The notes: generated from the letters alone by a model not told the origin. DNA of 64,000 bases from Amoebidium appalachense (GCA_963693365.1 CAVNZM010000009.1:2046001-2110000); one strand, 5' to 3'; counted from the first letter of the stretch, positions 30,308 through 57,153 are shown. Translations and numbers: made by a program.

Positions 30308-31456
30308 AGTCTGCCCCAGAATTTTATTCGCTGCTCACATATCCTGTGGATCCCTCAAACCTCCTATTGTGGGGCGTATCATATAGGAGCCGATCTTAAG
30401 AATCTACTATAGATCAGATCATCTGTATTATCAGATTCTTTCACCAGCATTTTGCATGTGAATATGTAAAGTAAGCCTAACGAGAAACAAAAGAGCTAAA
30501 ATATTGACAATGTATTTCTGTTAGTATTTACTGGCTAAAATGATTTATGATTTATCTTGGCTGGTAGCCTGAATCAGTAGATCATCTGTTCAGCGGAAAG
30601 AAAACTGATTCCTGGTTTTACACATTTTCGATACACCCCTCTGCATTTGAGTTTGGTGAGACCATCCTTTCATTATGCAGCGGATCTCGTACAAATATAA
30701 GGATGGGATTTTCGGTGGTGAACCGCTTGTGTTAAACTATATTTGAACTAAATTGAATAGTTTTACTCTACACTCTACTTCCTGGCTTGTGTTGTATTTA
30801 GTTAGGTAAACTACCTTGAAATTCATATGTTTACAAAGGAGTCCAGCCTACAGATAGATTTGCTTCGCTCTATGGTCGGGAAACTGCCATTTATCTTCCT
30901 ACGGGTTGAGTCCGACCACGGAGACTTCAAATCATTAGAGCAAGAAAAACGCCTGTTCATCGTTTTATTGCAAATATGTATATAGCCGGACAACTTTACA
31001 TTTTTTTTGCTAAATAAATATCACCGATTGTTATAATGACTTGTTGTCTTACAAAACAGTTATCAGATCATCTTATCCAAAATCGTTGAAATGTTTTGCA
31101 CGCCTCCATGGTGTGTGCGAAAACTCTGTTCTATTGAATAATAATCATCACAGCTTATTCGAAACCATCCACAGCACTCCCTACACCACTCCAATAGATA
31201 GCCATATCTCTTCAGCCAATGTGATATTTTTATCCTAATGCCTTATCGTCTTGCTGGATATGTTTTAGTGCGCGGAAATTGTTTTTGCCCCTTATTTTTT
31301 TTTAAAAAAAAATAATTATTGCAAGCCCTTGCATAACGCTTCAACATACATCAGACAATATTTTCTTGTATCTGAGCGGCTAACGCGTACGATCGATATA
31401 TATATATAAACATATGTCATATATATACTTATATATATATATATATATATATAAGT

Positions 31457-31487
<31 letters not shown>

Positions 31488-32070
31488 TGATATATTTTGT
31501 AAATATATGCATATGCATATACGTGACCGTATTTACTTATGACAATAAGTACTAAATGTAATCCTTAATTTAATAAAATGCACCACGTGCTGAAGGCAAT
31601 GCTGAATGATTCAACAGTGTATACAGGCTATATCTGATTGTAGATGATCACGGTGTCACTAGTATATATATCATCGTTTGATAAATCAATGCCTGATCAA
31701 TGAGATATATGAAATTTGTGGCCTCTCCCCATGATGTATTCATCATACGAACGTAGGAGTACATTGTACTGTAGTACCATTTAGTTTTTTTTGGATTTTT
31801 CAATTCAAGCACAAAAAAGCCAATTGAACATGTATCTCTTAAGTTGTGAATCTTTTGAAAACCCTGAAGACTGTAACAGGCCTCCTCCAGCATTCGGGTG
31901 CATTCTTCTGTGAATATCCCGGAGAATAAAAAGATGAACGGGCACACGCTGCTGATCATCAGGTGGCCATTGCCACAGAGTCATGTGATTACTTTCTACC
32001 TATACACTTTGAACCCTACTGAGTACTCCACCCTCACACTCACTTCTCCAGGCACTTGAATGCAGCGTAG
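30308..32070. other. AT-rich gene-poor region
   Basis: The lowest-GC, most repeat-poor part of the window. It contains an (AT)n cluster 31396-31486, including a perfect 30-bp palindrome (ACTT, (AT)11, AAGT) at 31427-31456. One minus-strand ORF of 103 codons (31648-31959) has no recognised features. Confidence 0.5.
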
Positions 32071-32073
32071 TGT

Positions 32074-32104
<31 letters not shown>

Positions 32105-32259
32105 GGGGGGGGGGGGGGGGAAGGCCCCGGAAGGGGTCATCTTTTTTTCAGAGGGCCGTGGTCATGATCAAGACGTGAGTTGAGCCTCGAGCACTGCCAG
32201 TCGCGCTAGGGGGAATGTAGGTGGCCGTGACCCGCGTCATCACCGACAGGTGCACCTCG

Positions 32260-32273
32260 AGATCTCGAGATCT
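32260..32273. repeat. 14-bp perfect palindrome
   Basis: AGATCTCGAGATCT, located 48 nt before the 19-bp hairpin at 32321. Confidence 0.7.
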
Positions 32274-32320
32274 GGCAAACGGGAGTGGGCCACTCGACTG
32301 TGTATCTTCTGATCACCACC

Positions 32321-32383
32321 CAAGGCCTCCTTCTCTAGGGTACCCAAGGCCTCCTAGCACGGCTCCTAGAGAAGGAGGCCTTG
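32321..32383. repeat. 19-bp perfect inverted repeat, hairpin
   Basis: Left arm 32321-32339 (CAAGGCCTCCTTCTCTAGG) and right arm 32365-32383 are exact reverse complements around a 25-nt loop. The loop itself contains a third partial copy CAAGGCCTCCTAG. No transposase or coding frame is attached. It could be a foldback remnant or a small-RNA hairpin. Confidence 0.85.
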
Positions 32384-32879
32384 TCAACCATCACATGTGT
32401 AACTTTGGAAGCTGCAAGCTCAGTGAAGTGAAAGTTCGGGGAACTAATACACAATAAGAAACTAAAACAGAAGTTCGTGTGGCAAAGACTTTTTTGTTCG
32501 CTTTATTTTGCTTGCGCAGCGGAGTGTTTCGGCAGAATAGCGTATACGATTTTATACCACCGCCAGCAAGTGCAAGGCTGTACCTCTGCTCATTAAAAGT
32601 GGTGCACCCGTAACATGTAATGCGCTCAGGTCGGAACTCCCGTCGATTCTCGGGTTGCAACGAAGTCTGCAACGATGTACCTTTGTGCCAGGCTGCCTCT
32701 GGCTATGGATGCAAACCTGCACGTTGTTGCTTTGGCTTTTCATTCTAACGTTCAGCCTCATCTCTTTCCCAGACATCCCTCCTGCCTCTTGCGCCTGATG
32801 TGCCACCATAGATTCTTAGCTATATTAGCTTAGCAATACCCTACAGTCCGCAGCGTAATTTTTGGAGACTCGGTCTAGC

Positions 32880-33836
32880 TAAATGACATAATCTCTCTCT
32901 CGCTCCTTCTTATCCGACCTTTCTTAGACTCTCTCTCTCTATCTCTCCCGTTCTCTCGTAGACTCTCTCTTTCTCTCTCTCCCTCTCTCCCTCTCTCCCC
33001 CCCTCCCCTCTCTCTCTCTCTCTTCCCCCCCCTCCCTCCCCCCCTTTTTCTCGCCGTTGGTCTTCACACTCTCTCGACCTCTCTCTCTCTTCTCTCTCTT
33101 CCGCCCCCCGTCTCTCTTTCCTTTCTTTCTCTTCCCCCTCCCTCCTCTCTCTCTCCTTCCCTCTCTCTCTCTCGCTCTCTCCCCCTCCCTCCCTCCCTCC
33201 CTCTCTCTCTCTCTCTCTCCCTCCCTCCCTCCCTCCCTTCCCCTCCCTCCCTCCCTCCCTCCCTCCCTCCCTCCAGGCACCTCTCCCCCTTATTGACCTT
33301 AACACACTCACTCTCTCTGACTCTCCCTCCCTCCCTGTCACCCTCTCTCTCTCTCTTCCTCTCTCCCTCTCTCCCTTCTCCCTCTCTCTCTCTCTCTCTC
33401 TCCCCCTCTCTCCCCTTCCCCCCCTCTGTCCCTCCCTTTCGCTCCCTGGGCACCTCTTCCTCATCGTAAAGTTCTCTCTCAGACTCTCAGACTCTCTCTC
33501 TCTCTATCCTCCCCCCCTCCCCCCCCCCCCCCCCCCCCCCAATTCTCTCTCACTGCTCAAGAAATGCACCTCCCCCCCCCCCCCCCCCCCCTCCCCCCCC
33601 CCCCCCCTCACCGACCCCGACGGGCCGGCACCCCCTCCATCAACTTGCCCTCTAGATCTCCCGCCCTATTTCAAGGTCAGGTGCACACCTGGGTGGTTCG
33701 TCTTTGCGAAAGTTTCTTGTTGCCCCTTTATTTCAACTTATCTTTCAGAGTCCCTCCACGCCACACCTTCGCTCTAGCTGCCTTCAAATGTAATTTCATC
33801 ACGCCGCTCCTGTCACCTTAGCCTCGTGTTACTGAT

Positions 33837-33878
<42 letters not shown>

Positions 33879-34260
33879 CTTTCACCTAGGCCTCCCCTCC
33901 TTGCGCGGGCTCGGGGCCTGGTGGCCGGTCCCATAGGCACTCAACGGTGACCCTCGAGCTCCCTGTATATTATCAAAGTCATAGAGTTACATTCAAGTAT
34001 ACCCTGGCCACAAATTTTTGAGCGCGCGATCCCTCCCCCCCCTTCCCGCCTCCCCCTTCCCCCTCCCCCCCGCCCTGTGGGGGCGCACCGGGGTTCGGTG
34101 AGGCTTCTCTGGAGTCCCTCTTCATGGCCGTGAAATTGCCATCACTGGACGGCCTCTTTGTCCCCTTTCAATCAGGCTGGTTGCTCCGAGTGGCTGCGGC
34201 CCGAGCCCCGTTCCCTCCCCCTTTAACCCCCACCCCCCTCCTCCCCCCCTCCCCACCTTT
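32880..34260. repeat. CT/CCT-rich and poly-C low-complexity region
   Basis: Pyrimidine-rich 32893-33630 with (CT)n and (CCCT)n patches, C runs about 33521-33540 and 33571-33607, and a C run 33838-33870. The long minus-strand Arg-Glu-Gly ORFs are artefacts of (GA)n. Islands at 33610-33830 and 34080-34200 show no definite exon. Confidence 0.8.
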
Positions 34261-34687
34261 CCTCACCGCCTCCCACACCGTGGCACACACGTACGCACGG
34301 CACACGCCCCCCGGCCTCAGACCAACATGCACGCCCCCACCTCCCCTCCCGTGATCAGAGCCTCGCCGCCTCTCTCCGCGTGCGGGTGGTGACTGGAGCG
34401 GTGCACGTACGTGACTGGCGCTTACGGTATGTACACACAAACTTCACCGCTTCATCACCACGGCTCTTCACGGGCAGATTCGGGCCCTTGTCACCTGACT
34501 TGGCAAACACAATATAGACTATTACGTAACTTCGCTAAGTAGTAAGCAAGCCTAGGGTGGCCCATACAGCTGGCCCATATTAGTTTTTTTGTAGGGTCCG
34601 ATTGTCCGACTGGGCAACTTCATTCAACCAACTTCAACTAGCCCCAGTGACTAGTCGACCCTGAGACTCCAAGAGTTTAAAGTGTAC

Positions 34688-35032
34688 ATGACTTCACTGT
34701 TTCCTGCTTCATATCTCAGACTTCAAGAAAACACCGACGCCCTGGCGCAACTGGCTCAACACACAAGAAACAAGAAGGTACCCACCTCGCTGTGTGTGCA
34801 CTTCTGTCATTCACCCAGGATCATTGTGTCGGACGGCGCAGAAACACTCACGTTCAAGAGTGTTTCAAGTTTTGATTATCTTATAACACACAAGGCCAGC
34901 CTGTCACGCACACCCACATATGTAGTCTTTAACTCTCAAAAATCATAATCGAAGTACACCGGCATGGGTAATTACAAATGCACAAACCATCAAGCTGTGA
35001 TTAATACGCTGACGTTGCTGCAACACACCAGA
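34688..35032 (+). CDS. Possible coding exons of an unknown gene or 5' part of the JmjC gene
   Basis: Two candidate exons in matching phase 0. The first, 34688-34777, begins with ATG, ends AAG/GTACCC, and encodes an amphipathic stretch with ENTDALAQLAQHTRNKK. The second, 34955-35032, ends at a good donor GTAAGC and encodes QAVINTLTLLQHTR. A third possible start of exon at 35943 (EALIQPKRA) has no donor. There is no domain evidence. They may belong to an undetected gene, to the 5' end of the JmjC gene, or be chance. Confidence 0.25.
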
Positions 35033-35369
35033 GTAAGCTTGGCGAGTGTGTATATGTACCTGACCGGAGAACGTTGCACAAGTACACAACTGTGTAAAAC
35101 TTTAACGTTGTTTCTTGTTGCCTCAGCCTTCGCTGTTTTTTTTATGTGAACTTTTTCATCCCGTCCACATAAGCTTGCACACAATGTATCAGTGTGGCTG
35201 ATCTCATGGGCACATGCACATACGGATGGGAACGTACGCATACTCGAAGACAGTATTTTTGACACACACGCGCAAAAGACGAGGGGTGTGTATATGCACA
35301 CATACGCAGACAAGCCCTGTTGTACTGCACTATTGATACTGCACTCATGTGACTCAGTGCACAATGCAG

Positions 35370-38042
<2,673 letters not shown>

Positions 38043-38052
38043 CTAAAATCAG

Positions 38053-45537
<7,485 letters not shown>

Positions 45538-46209
45538 GGTGGCTGAAATTTAACATTACATGTGGGGTTTTGTCGACCATTTCAAGTCGGCTTTGGGCCG
45601 CAACCTGACTCAAGAAAGGGGGGTGGCGTCAGAAGGTTGAAAATTCTTTTGCGGTCATTTTGCGAAAGGCTTCGATCTTTATTTGGCATGCAGTCAACTT
45701 AGAAACAGAGCTGGTCTACGGAGAGTTTGAGTCTCTGATTCATGATTTTTAGCTAGCTCTTGAGGGGCATTTTTTTATAAGCGCTGCCATGTACGGAAGA
45801 GGTAGTAATTTAATACTGTTTGTTTGGGTGGCCGGCCTGTTTAGATGTATCCCGTACATATCATATGCATATATTTTGACATAATGAATTCGAATGATGA
45901 TGAGGCCCACTTCACATTGGGGAATAAGGCAAAAAGAGAGAGAGATAGAGCTAGAGAATAAAAAGGCTTAACAGGAGAAGAGAGAAAAATGGCTTTAATC
46001 GTGTGCTTCTTCCATTGAATGGCCATTCAGTTAATTTATCATCAAATAATAAACTGTGTACTTTCTAAACTATGTAGCCCAACGGTCGAAGAGCCAGCAC
46101 TAGCTGTCGAGGCTCATCCTTCTCGTTCATTTAATTATATCCCAAACTCAAACGTCCAACCAAAACAACTGCCTGAAGGCCGCGGAGTGGTGGTGGTGGT
46201 GGTGGCGGT

Positions 46210-46297
<88 letters not shown>

Positions 46298-46494
46298 TGT
46301 GTGTGGCACGGGGGGGGGGGGGGGGGGGGGGGGGGAATGTCTAAGACTTGCAAAATGATCGATCATCGATGCCGCTTTACCGTTTGAAACGTGCTAGCCT
46401 AGGGGTTTTAGGAGATCTCTTGAATCTTACACGAGTAAAAGCCCAAATGTCATTGGCAGAGAGCACAAGAGAGCCTCAATAGAAGGGGGAGGAA

Positions 46495-46543
<49 letters not shown>

Positions 46544-46569
46544 GTGAGTGAGTGAGTTAGTGATCACGT

Positions 46570-46607
<38 letters not shown>

Positions 46608-46679
46608 TGTAGCGAGAGAGAGAGAGAGACGGAGGGAGGGAAGGAGGGAGGGAGAGAGAAGGAGGGAGGCCTCGGACAG

Positions 46680-46712
<33 letters not shown>

Positions 46713-46756
46713 GGGGGGGGAGCCAGAGTGAGAGACTGAGAGGAAGTGAGAGTGAG

Positions 46757-46810
<54 letters not shown>

Positions 46811-46867
46811 CTGAAGTCACACTGCTGAACCTTCCGAAATTCTTGTGGTGAGGGGACCCGTGGAGGA

Positions 46868-46902
<35 letters not shown>

Positions 46903-47595
46903 GGGGGGAGGAGATGGGATCAGGAGCGAAACATATATACCTTTCGATGCGGAAGAGGGGGGGAGAGGGGGGGTTAGCATTAGCAGCAGTTCACCACGGG
47001 TGAGGGGAGAGCAAGCTCAAAAGTCAATTATCATTTATACTCCATCGAAGTTCACCACTTCAACAACCACCAGGTTCGGTATAATTACGATGATATTGTA
47101 TATATACTCAAAGGTCCGACACAGTGCAGCATTTCAGTCGTTCTATCTACTACTCAAGCTACTTCTGAGACTAGTGACGTACATTTAATATTTTTGAAAA
47201 ATGACAAATTATTGAAGCAATTCCGGTAATGGGGCAGCGGCCGGTTGTAATACCGGCCGGGCATTAACCAACTGACTATTGTAGGCCATCACTTTATAAA
47301 CAGCATGAACTGACTCAGAGGCTCGGTTAGATCATATACTATAGTAACGCTAATTAGCAGATACCATTATATTGCTAACTCATAAGTTAGGCTTAAGAAT
47401 AATAATTGGTCAAGATTCACTGACTATACTATATTAGTTTGGTGGAGGGGGCCGGGGTTTATGCACTTTGTATTGCTGCGGACATCGTCAGGGGCCCAGC
47501 CTCACTTGACGGCCTACTGCGTTTTCCAGCGCAGCCAATCAAATGCAGCTAGTGACTTATGTACACTGTATGCAATAAAACAACCCTAGTATAGA
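45538..47595. other. Intergenic with repeats, nothing coding recognised
   Basis: (GT)n 46211-46305 and a G run about 46311-46335, a G run about 46497-46541, (GA)n patches 46569-46632 and 46761-46809, and G runs about 46682-46710 and 46871-46901. A short hairpin (CGGCCGGT/ACCGGCCG around TGTAAT) lies at about 47238-47260. The rest is AT-leaning unique DNA. Confidence 0.6.
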
Positions 47596-49546
47596 TTATG
47601 GATAAGCAGAAGCTAGCATTGGTAGCTCCGAGAGAAAGTTAGGACACCGTATCACAATATCATACTGTGCAGCATTAATAAGGTGATCTAACACGGTCAT
47701 TTTATAACCGATATACTGGGGGAGAGAAGTAGAAAAGAGAATAAAGCTGACGCCCATAACCTCCGGTTCTACCACATTAGCTAACAGTTCACACTTATTG
47801 ATAGATATGCATCCGCGAGTAAACCGCCCCCCACACATATCACACATACGAGCAGGAGACACCAAAAACCGATTACAACGCCAACTTGAAGACATAATCA
47901 TCTTTGCATATTTATACGACACAACATCATGAATAACGAATCTATATATATAGGAGCGAGATTGTCTAACCGTATCCGCCATATAGGCTACTAGTAGTTG
48001 GTGTTTTTGCTGACCTAACACTGGGAGGGACTCCACATGTAAAAGGATATCCGAGTATCAGCCATAGACTTAAAACTATTCATCATGTAGTCACACTATG
48101 GTCCAGTCGTACCTCCGGTGGAGTCGCCAGCCACTCCGCATATCGCTCGACAATGGGCAGAGACGATGTGGAAGGGAAGAGGTAGAGGGGCGAGTCCGGC
48201 GGGGATGCGTGTAGCCGGAAGAGTGGATGGGTCGGGGGCAATAGCGGATAGGCGGGTGATGTGCTCGTGAAATTTAAGGGCTAAATCGTGTATGCTAATG
48301 CATTGTGATCGTGGTGTGCGTGCGTATAAAGAATCGAAAAGGCGTCTAGAAATAGGTGTGGAAAGGTGTCCAGTAGGAAACGTACAACAAGTAGTGTAGT
48401 GGAAGTCATCTAGTGATTGGAGAACATTTGCAACAGTATCAGGGGATGCCATAGCTAATAAAGGCAACCCGTACTCGGACAAAGGCCGAATAAAGGTGCG
48501 AAATATACTAAGACGGTTGTGTAAGTGTACAATAGTAGAAAGATTGGCAAGATACACATCTCTAAATAAACGAAGACACTTGCCTGCACTCTCCACCCGA
48601 CGGTCGACCATCCGTTTGAAACATATGCCCCACTCATCCACCGGAACCCCCAAGTAATTATAATCGATCGGGCGATCTCGAGGGAGGGGACTGCCGAATA
48701 TACAAACGTCGTCCCATGCCGGTATCGATTTTGATAAAAGGGCACACTTTTTGACGTTAACCTTCATATCGTTGCGCTGGCACCAATGTTCAACTGCGCC
48801 ACACGAATATATTGCCGTAGTTCGATAGGATCGGATGACATAAGCACAATATCGTCGGCAAAAAATAGGGCGGGGGGAGCCTGGGATGGCAACCCCCCGT
48901 CAATTTGTGCCGCAGAAAGAGCGTCGGCTAAATCATCAATATAGTCAGGTTGAAAAGAAGGGCTTAGCAGGGATCCGGACCCTTGAAGTACCCCGCGGGT
49001 GCGGGTAAACCCTGGGGATAGCCGCCCATTAACCACCGCCCGTCCGCGTGTAAACGTAAACATAGCTCCCAGTAGCCGACCCATTTGGAATGGGACACCG
49101 CGAGTGGCCAACTTGGCCCACAGGCGAGGGAGGTCGACCGTGTCGTACGCGTTCTTAAAATCGATAAATACGAGGTGCTCGGTATCACTTTGAGTTGCAT
49201 TATGTAGGGTGAGGATTTGTGCGTAACATGAGTGTCGATGCCGAAACGCCGCCTGAAGCTGGGAAGCCTGCTTAAGGGTGGGGTTGCGGGAAAAGGCCTG
49301 TAAAAGGCCACTTTCGAATAATCGGCGAAAAACGGACGTAAGGGTGATAGGGCGAAATTCGTGAATGGGACCCCGTGCAACCGTTTTCTTGATGGGAAAC
49401 ACTATGGTGTCTAGCCACTCCGAGGGCACTTTACCGACATCACAATACCAGCTAAACAATTCGCTAAGAATACATGTAAGTGGTGGCGGCGGGCCACGCT
49501 CTTCGTCTTTCTCGGGTCGGGGTGGGATCAGTACAGTAGTGTTCAT
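47596..49546 (-). mobile_element. Degenerate non-LTR (LINE-type) retrotransposon, RT and C-terminal part
   Basis: Three minus-strand frames together cover one element. Frame 48764-49546 has LINE-type reverse transcriptase motifs: FRPITLTSV, FIDFKNAYDTVD (motif A), RGVLQGSGSLLSP (motif B) and LFFADDIVLMS (motif C). Frame 48096-48767 continues after a one-base shift near 48790 with the thumb region (NVKKCALLSKS, YNYLGVPV, RPLSEYGLPLLAM). Frame 47596-48036 carries a Cys motif CDMCGGRF and a hydrophobic C-terminal region typical of LINE ORF2 ends. No endonuclease domain is present upstream, so the copy is 5' truncated. The frame breaks indicate an inactive copy. Confidence 0.85.
48096..49546 (-). 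pseudogene. Reverse transcriptase core, frameshifted
   Basis: The YxDD-type catalytic box appears as FADD. The reading frame is interrupted between RQYIRV and NVKKC, at a one-base shift near 48790. A second break separates it from the Cys-motif frame near 48040-48095. Confidence 0.8.
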
Positions 49547-50104
49547 AACGGTTTTCCTTTTTATAGTTTGAGAGTTGGCCTTTTTAGATTGGCATTACAA
49601 AATCGGTTGTAGTTGTTCATGACTCTAAACAATTTTCTAGCACTCCTATTGGTGTCTTATGGTACTTGAATTGTAAATTGTCAAACTAAGACTGTTAATT
49701 CGCCAAAAGACCGATTTTGCTTATTTAAACAACTGTTACTGCGTCACTGGCTCAGGGGAATGGGATAAAAACGGATAAACAAACCCTCCAATCCCTACAC
49801 TCTATGATGCATCATGCATGTTGTGAATGGAATTTCAGTTGTTCTTGTCAGTTGCGGTGCACGCGGAATAATGACTTGATCAGGAATACTCCTTGTGCGG
49901 CGATTAGGACAAAGACGAAACGAATATTCATGCAATTTTCTGTAGAGGCGGGGCCGACTTTATAGACCTGGAAGTGGTACCTAATTATCATAAATGGATA
50001 GATATCTGATCTCATAGATCTCTGGAATGTATGTTGGAATGTGGCGCATGCTTCGCGCGCTGGCGTTGTGCAGCAGCACAGGGCAGTATTAATTAATTAG
50101 TAGG
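49547..50104. other. Unique DNA upstream of the LINE remnant
   Basis: No coding signal or element boundary such as a target-site duplication could be placed by eye. Confidence 0.35.
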
Positions 50105-50135
50105 GCTAAGTTAGAAAGTTGTATATAATTGTGCA

Positions 50136-50298
50136 ACCCCCCTTTCCCCCTCCCCCCTCCCCCCCCCCCCCCCCCCCCCCCCCCCCTGGCTCCCAGGGAG
50201 AAAGAGAGAAGGGGGGGGGGGGGGGGGGGAGAGAGAGAGGGGGGCGGGGGCGGGGGGGGAGAGAGAGAGAGAGTGAGAGAGGGAGGGAGAGAGGGAGG

Positions 50299-50378
<80 letters not shown>

Positions 50379-50453
50379 AGAGGGAGGGAGCGACAAAGAG
50401 GAGAGAGTGAGAGAGAGAGAGAGACGAGCCGGACGGAGGGGGGGGGGGGGAGA

Positions 50454-50488
<35 letters not shown>

Positions 50489-50596
50489 GAGAGAGTGTGT
50501 GTGTGTGTGTGTGTGTGTGAGCGCGAGTGAGTAACAGGAGAAAGGGAGGGAGGGAGGGAGAGAGAGAGAGAGAGAGGGGGGGGGGGGGGGGGGGGG

Positions 50597-50627
<31 letters not shown>

Positions 50628-50858
50628 CGCGCGTGTGTGTGTGTGTGTGTGTGTGTGCGAATTCGAAAGGGGGAGAGACAGAGAGAGTGAGAGAGATTAT
50701 GAGAGTGAGAGGGGGGGGGGGGGGGGGGGGTGTCGAGAGAATTCAGGGAGAGAGGAGAGACACAGAGAGAGACAGCGGCTCTTGAGAGAGACAGAGAGAG
50801 TCGAAGCGGGAGGGGAAGGGAGAGAAAAGGGGGAGAGAAAAAGAGAGGGAGGGGGGGG

Positions 50859-50890
<32 letters not shown>

Positions 50891-50969
50891 CAGAGAGAGA
50901 GAGAGGAAAGAGAGAAGGAGAGGGAAAGAGAGGGGGGGGGGGGGGGGGGGGGGTGAGCTCGAGAGTGAT

Positions 50970-51014
<45 letters not shown>

Positions 51015-51412
51015 CTACATACTAGAGAAAGAGAGTCAGATGCTGTGCAGTGCACCTCACCCTACGTAGCTACTACTGGCAACACTAGCCCCCTGCTCCC
51101 CTCCGCCCCCCCCCCCCCCCCCTCTGGCCCCCTCCCCCTGCCTCCCCCCCCCCCCCCCCCCCCCAGCCCCCCACACCCACTCCCCCGGGCCCCCTTCCTC
51201 CCCCCCCCCCCCCCCCTCTCTCCCCCAACCCCGGCCCCTTCAGAACAAGGAGAAAAAAAAAGATGGGGGCTTAGACTGTACACACGGCGCGCTCTAGACC
51301 TTTCCATTCATAATCATAGCCCCGACGGCGCCTCAGATTCTTCCGCCTCCTTGGGAATTTTTTTGACTATGAAACGTACCGGATTTTGGGTAGTTGACCA
51401 CACACACGCGCA

Positions 51413-51510
<98 letters not shown>

Positions 51511-51538
51511 TACACACACACACACACACACACACACA
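50136..51538. repeat. (GA)n, poly-G, poly-C and (CA)n cluster
   Basis: A C run about 50157-50186, G and (GA)n patches 50210-51030, (GT)n 50498-50518 and 50632-50657, C runs 51106-51220, and (CA)n 51412-51538. Apparent ORFs are Arg-Glu, Gly, Pro or Ser-Leu artefacts. Confidence 0.85.
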
Positions 51539-52305
51539 TGTCTCACGTTACGCACGCAAACACAAGTTATGATCTTGACGATAAGCTGATATACGCACAA
51601 GAAAAATAGTTCACCTCTATCTATATCTGTACACGCGTACGTACGCACGCAAACACAAATTATTTATTTATTATCTTGATCATGACGATCGATGAGTTAT
51701 CCGCATCCGCACAAGACTGAAGAAACAGTCCACGTCTGTGTCCAACAGTAGTATGAATGCGCACACTGACAGCTCTAACAGTTCATGACCACATGCTCTG
51801 GCCACACCTGATTATGACACGAGTGACAGTCACTCCCGAGGGGACACGTACCTCCGGGAACTTCCAACCTCCAGGCTCCGATGCCGATCCAAATGAGTAG
51901 ATCTAATGAGTATTTAATGTGCATGCGTGTTGGTGCCCACACACTCTAAATGGCACGCGCACATCACCACTACACATGTATGTACACACATCTCAAATAT
52001 ACAGTTCACGCATGCACCGTGTTTGGGCAACCTAAAACCCCTACAGTCGTATCGGATGTTTGAATTACTTATTTCGAAAGGAAAAAACATTCGCAATGAC
52101 CTGGACCTGAGTGGGATAGAGCAATCCCCCATATATATTTGAAAGGCAATGGAACTTTATCCAGAAGGAATTTATTTGGTGTGATGGGCTTTGTACCTTT
52201 TGTCACTCGATGTTTACATACGACTTAAGGCGGTATAAATTCAAAATGGAATTCCAGGGTTTCAAATTCTCAAGATTAGCAGCCAACACGAAAGGTCGTG
52301 ATTGG
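51539..52305. other. Intergenic, nothing recognised
   Basis: Unique DNA. Short ORFs only. Confidence 0.35.
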
Positions 52306-52589
52306 TCATATATCATCAAAGAATGTGTTCATGTACGTTACCAACTGATAATTATCCCTCAGGAATGTACCGAATGAGTATAAATCTCTCTGATTGGCTT
52401 TTGAGCTCCAGTGACGTTTCACTTCATGCGCGCGCCCGCCGCCCGCCCAAAACAAAAAGCGCATGTTCAACAGGGTTTTTTCAGTTGCTAAAAACGTTTC
52501 CACAACGTTGACGTAGAAGCTGATAAAAAGCACTGTGGAATAAAACAAACAAAGGATATTAGCAGGAGGTATCATTTCAGTAGAGTTAC

Positions 52590-52720
52590 CGTCACTTGCT
52601 GTAGTTATGTTATAAATGAACACAAGTTTTCCTTGCATGGACACGATTACATTACAGCTTTCCTCATCGCATGGCAAATTGGCCCCGTTGATGTGCAGAC
52701 CATAGAACACACCGCGGGAC
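52590..52720 (-). CDS. Possible exon of an unidentified leftward gene
   Basis: Part of a minus-strand frame open over 52306-52740. The piece between a good acceptor (TATCATTTTAG) at 52721 and a donor GTAACT at 52589 has protein-like composition, with GVFYGLHINGANLPCDEESC and KLVFIYNITTASD, and two Cys. Whether it is spliced there or continues to the stop at 52306 is unclear, and I recognise no family. It would be divergent from the RGS gene 237 bp away. Confidence 0.25.
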
Positions 52721-52956
52721 CTAAAATGATAATAACACACTCGATCCCCATGATGATGTCTATAAACTATAAGATATAGTAGACCCTACTTACAGACAAG
52801 TTTTGATATTTCTAGAGATTCAATAAATGCTGGCAGGTACTACATGCCCTCACCTTTTCTGTTTCCGGGCTCAGTGTTCAGGCTCGAACAGTATACACCA
52901 AACGAACACATGAGCACGTGGTGAATAGCCATTAGACTTAAACTCAAAAAGAGAAA

Positions 52957-56407
<3,451 letters not shown>

Positions 56408-56439
56408 GAGAGAAGTAGAGGTAGGCAATGTGTGATGCG

Positions 56440-56661
56440 GTGATGTCTCCTAGTCTTGCAAGCTATGTTGTACCACATGCACAAATACACACAAGTGCGC
56501 GCAATGCACACACACGCGCGTGCATACACACACATACACAAGCACACACACACACCACACACATGCGCGCGCGTACGTGCGCACAAACACACATATGTGC
56601 GCGCGAGCACACGCACCCAGACAGAGACACACATGCACACACACAGACAGAGATACACATG

Positions 56662-56735
<74 letters not shown>

Positions 56736-57076
56736 ACAACACCTTATATTGCACAACGAGAGTACGTACACACGCGACATACTCAGGTATGTTTCTTGTC
56801 GATTTGCGATCTCCATGTATCCCAGTACTCAGGGCGAACATAAAAATACGTGAACAAAATACACGCCTTCACACCTTAGAAACAGTGTGAGAGACTACTA
56901 TACCTGCGAGCGTGTTGTGTTACTGTGAGGTGAATGAAATCTGGGTTGGGGATTTGGCTTTTTAATGGCCAAATTAGTCTGCATGTATGATCTTGGTGTG
57001 AACGCTTGTGCGTGTTTTCTGTGGAAAGACGGGCAGACAGAACATTAACCACTTTTTAATGTACGTCGGTGTAGTG

Positions 57077-57153
<77 letters not shown>

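Noticed and set aside
31648-31959. 103-codon minus-strand ORF
   Set aside because: No signal, domain or splice context; AT-rich DNA gives such frames by chance.
32910-33464. Arg-Glu-Gly rich 184-codon ORF
   Set aside because: Translation of a (GA)n/(CT)n tract.
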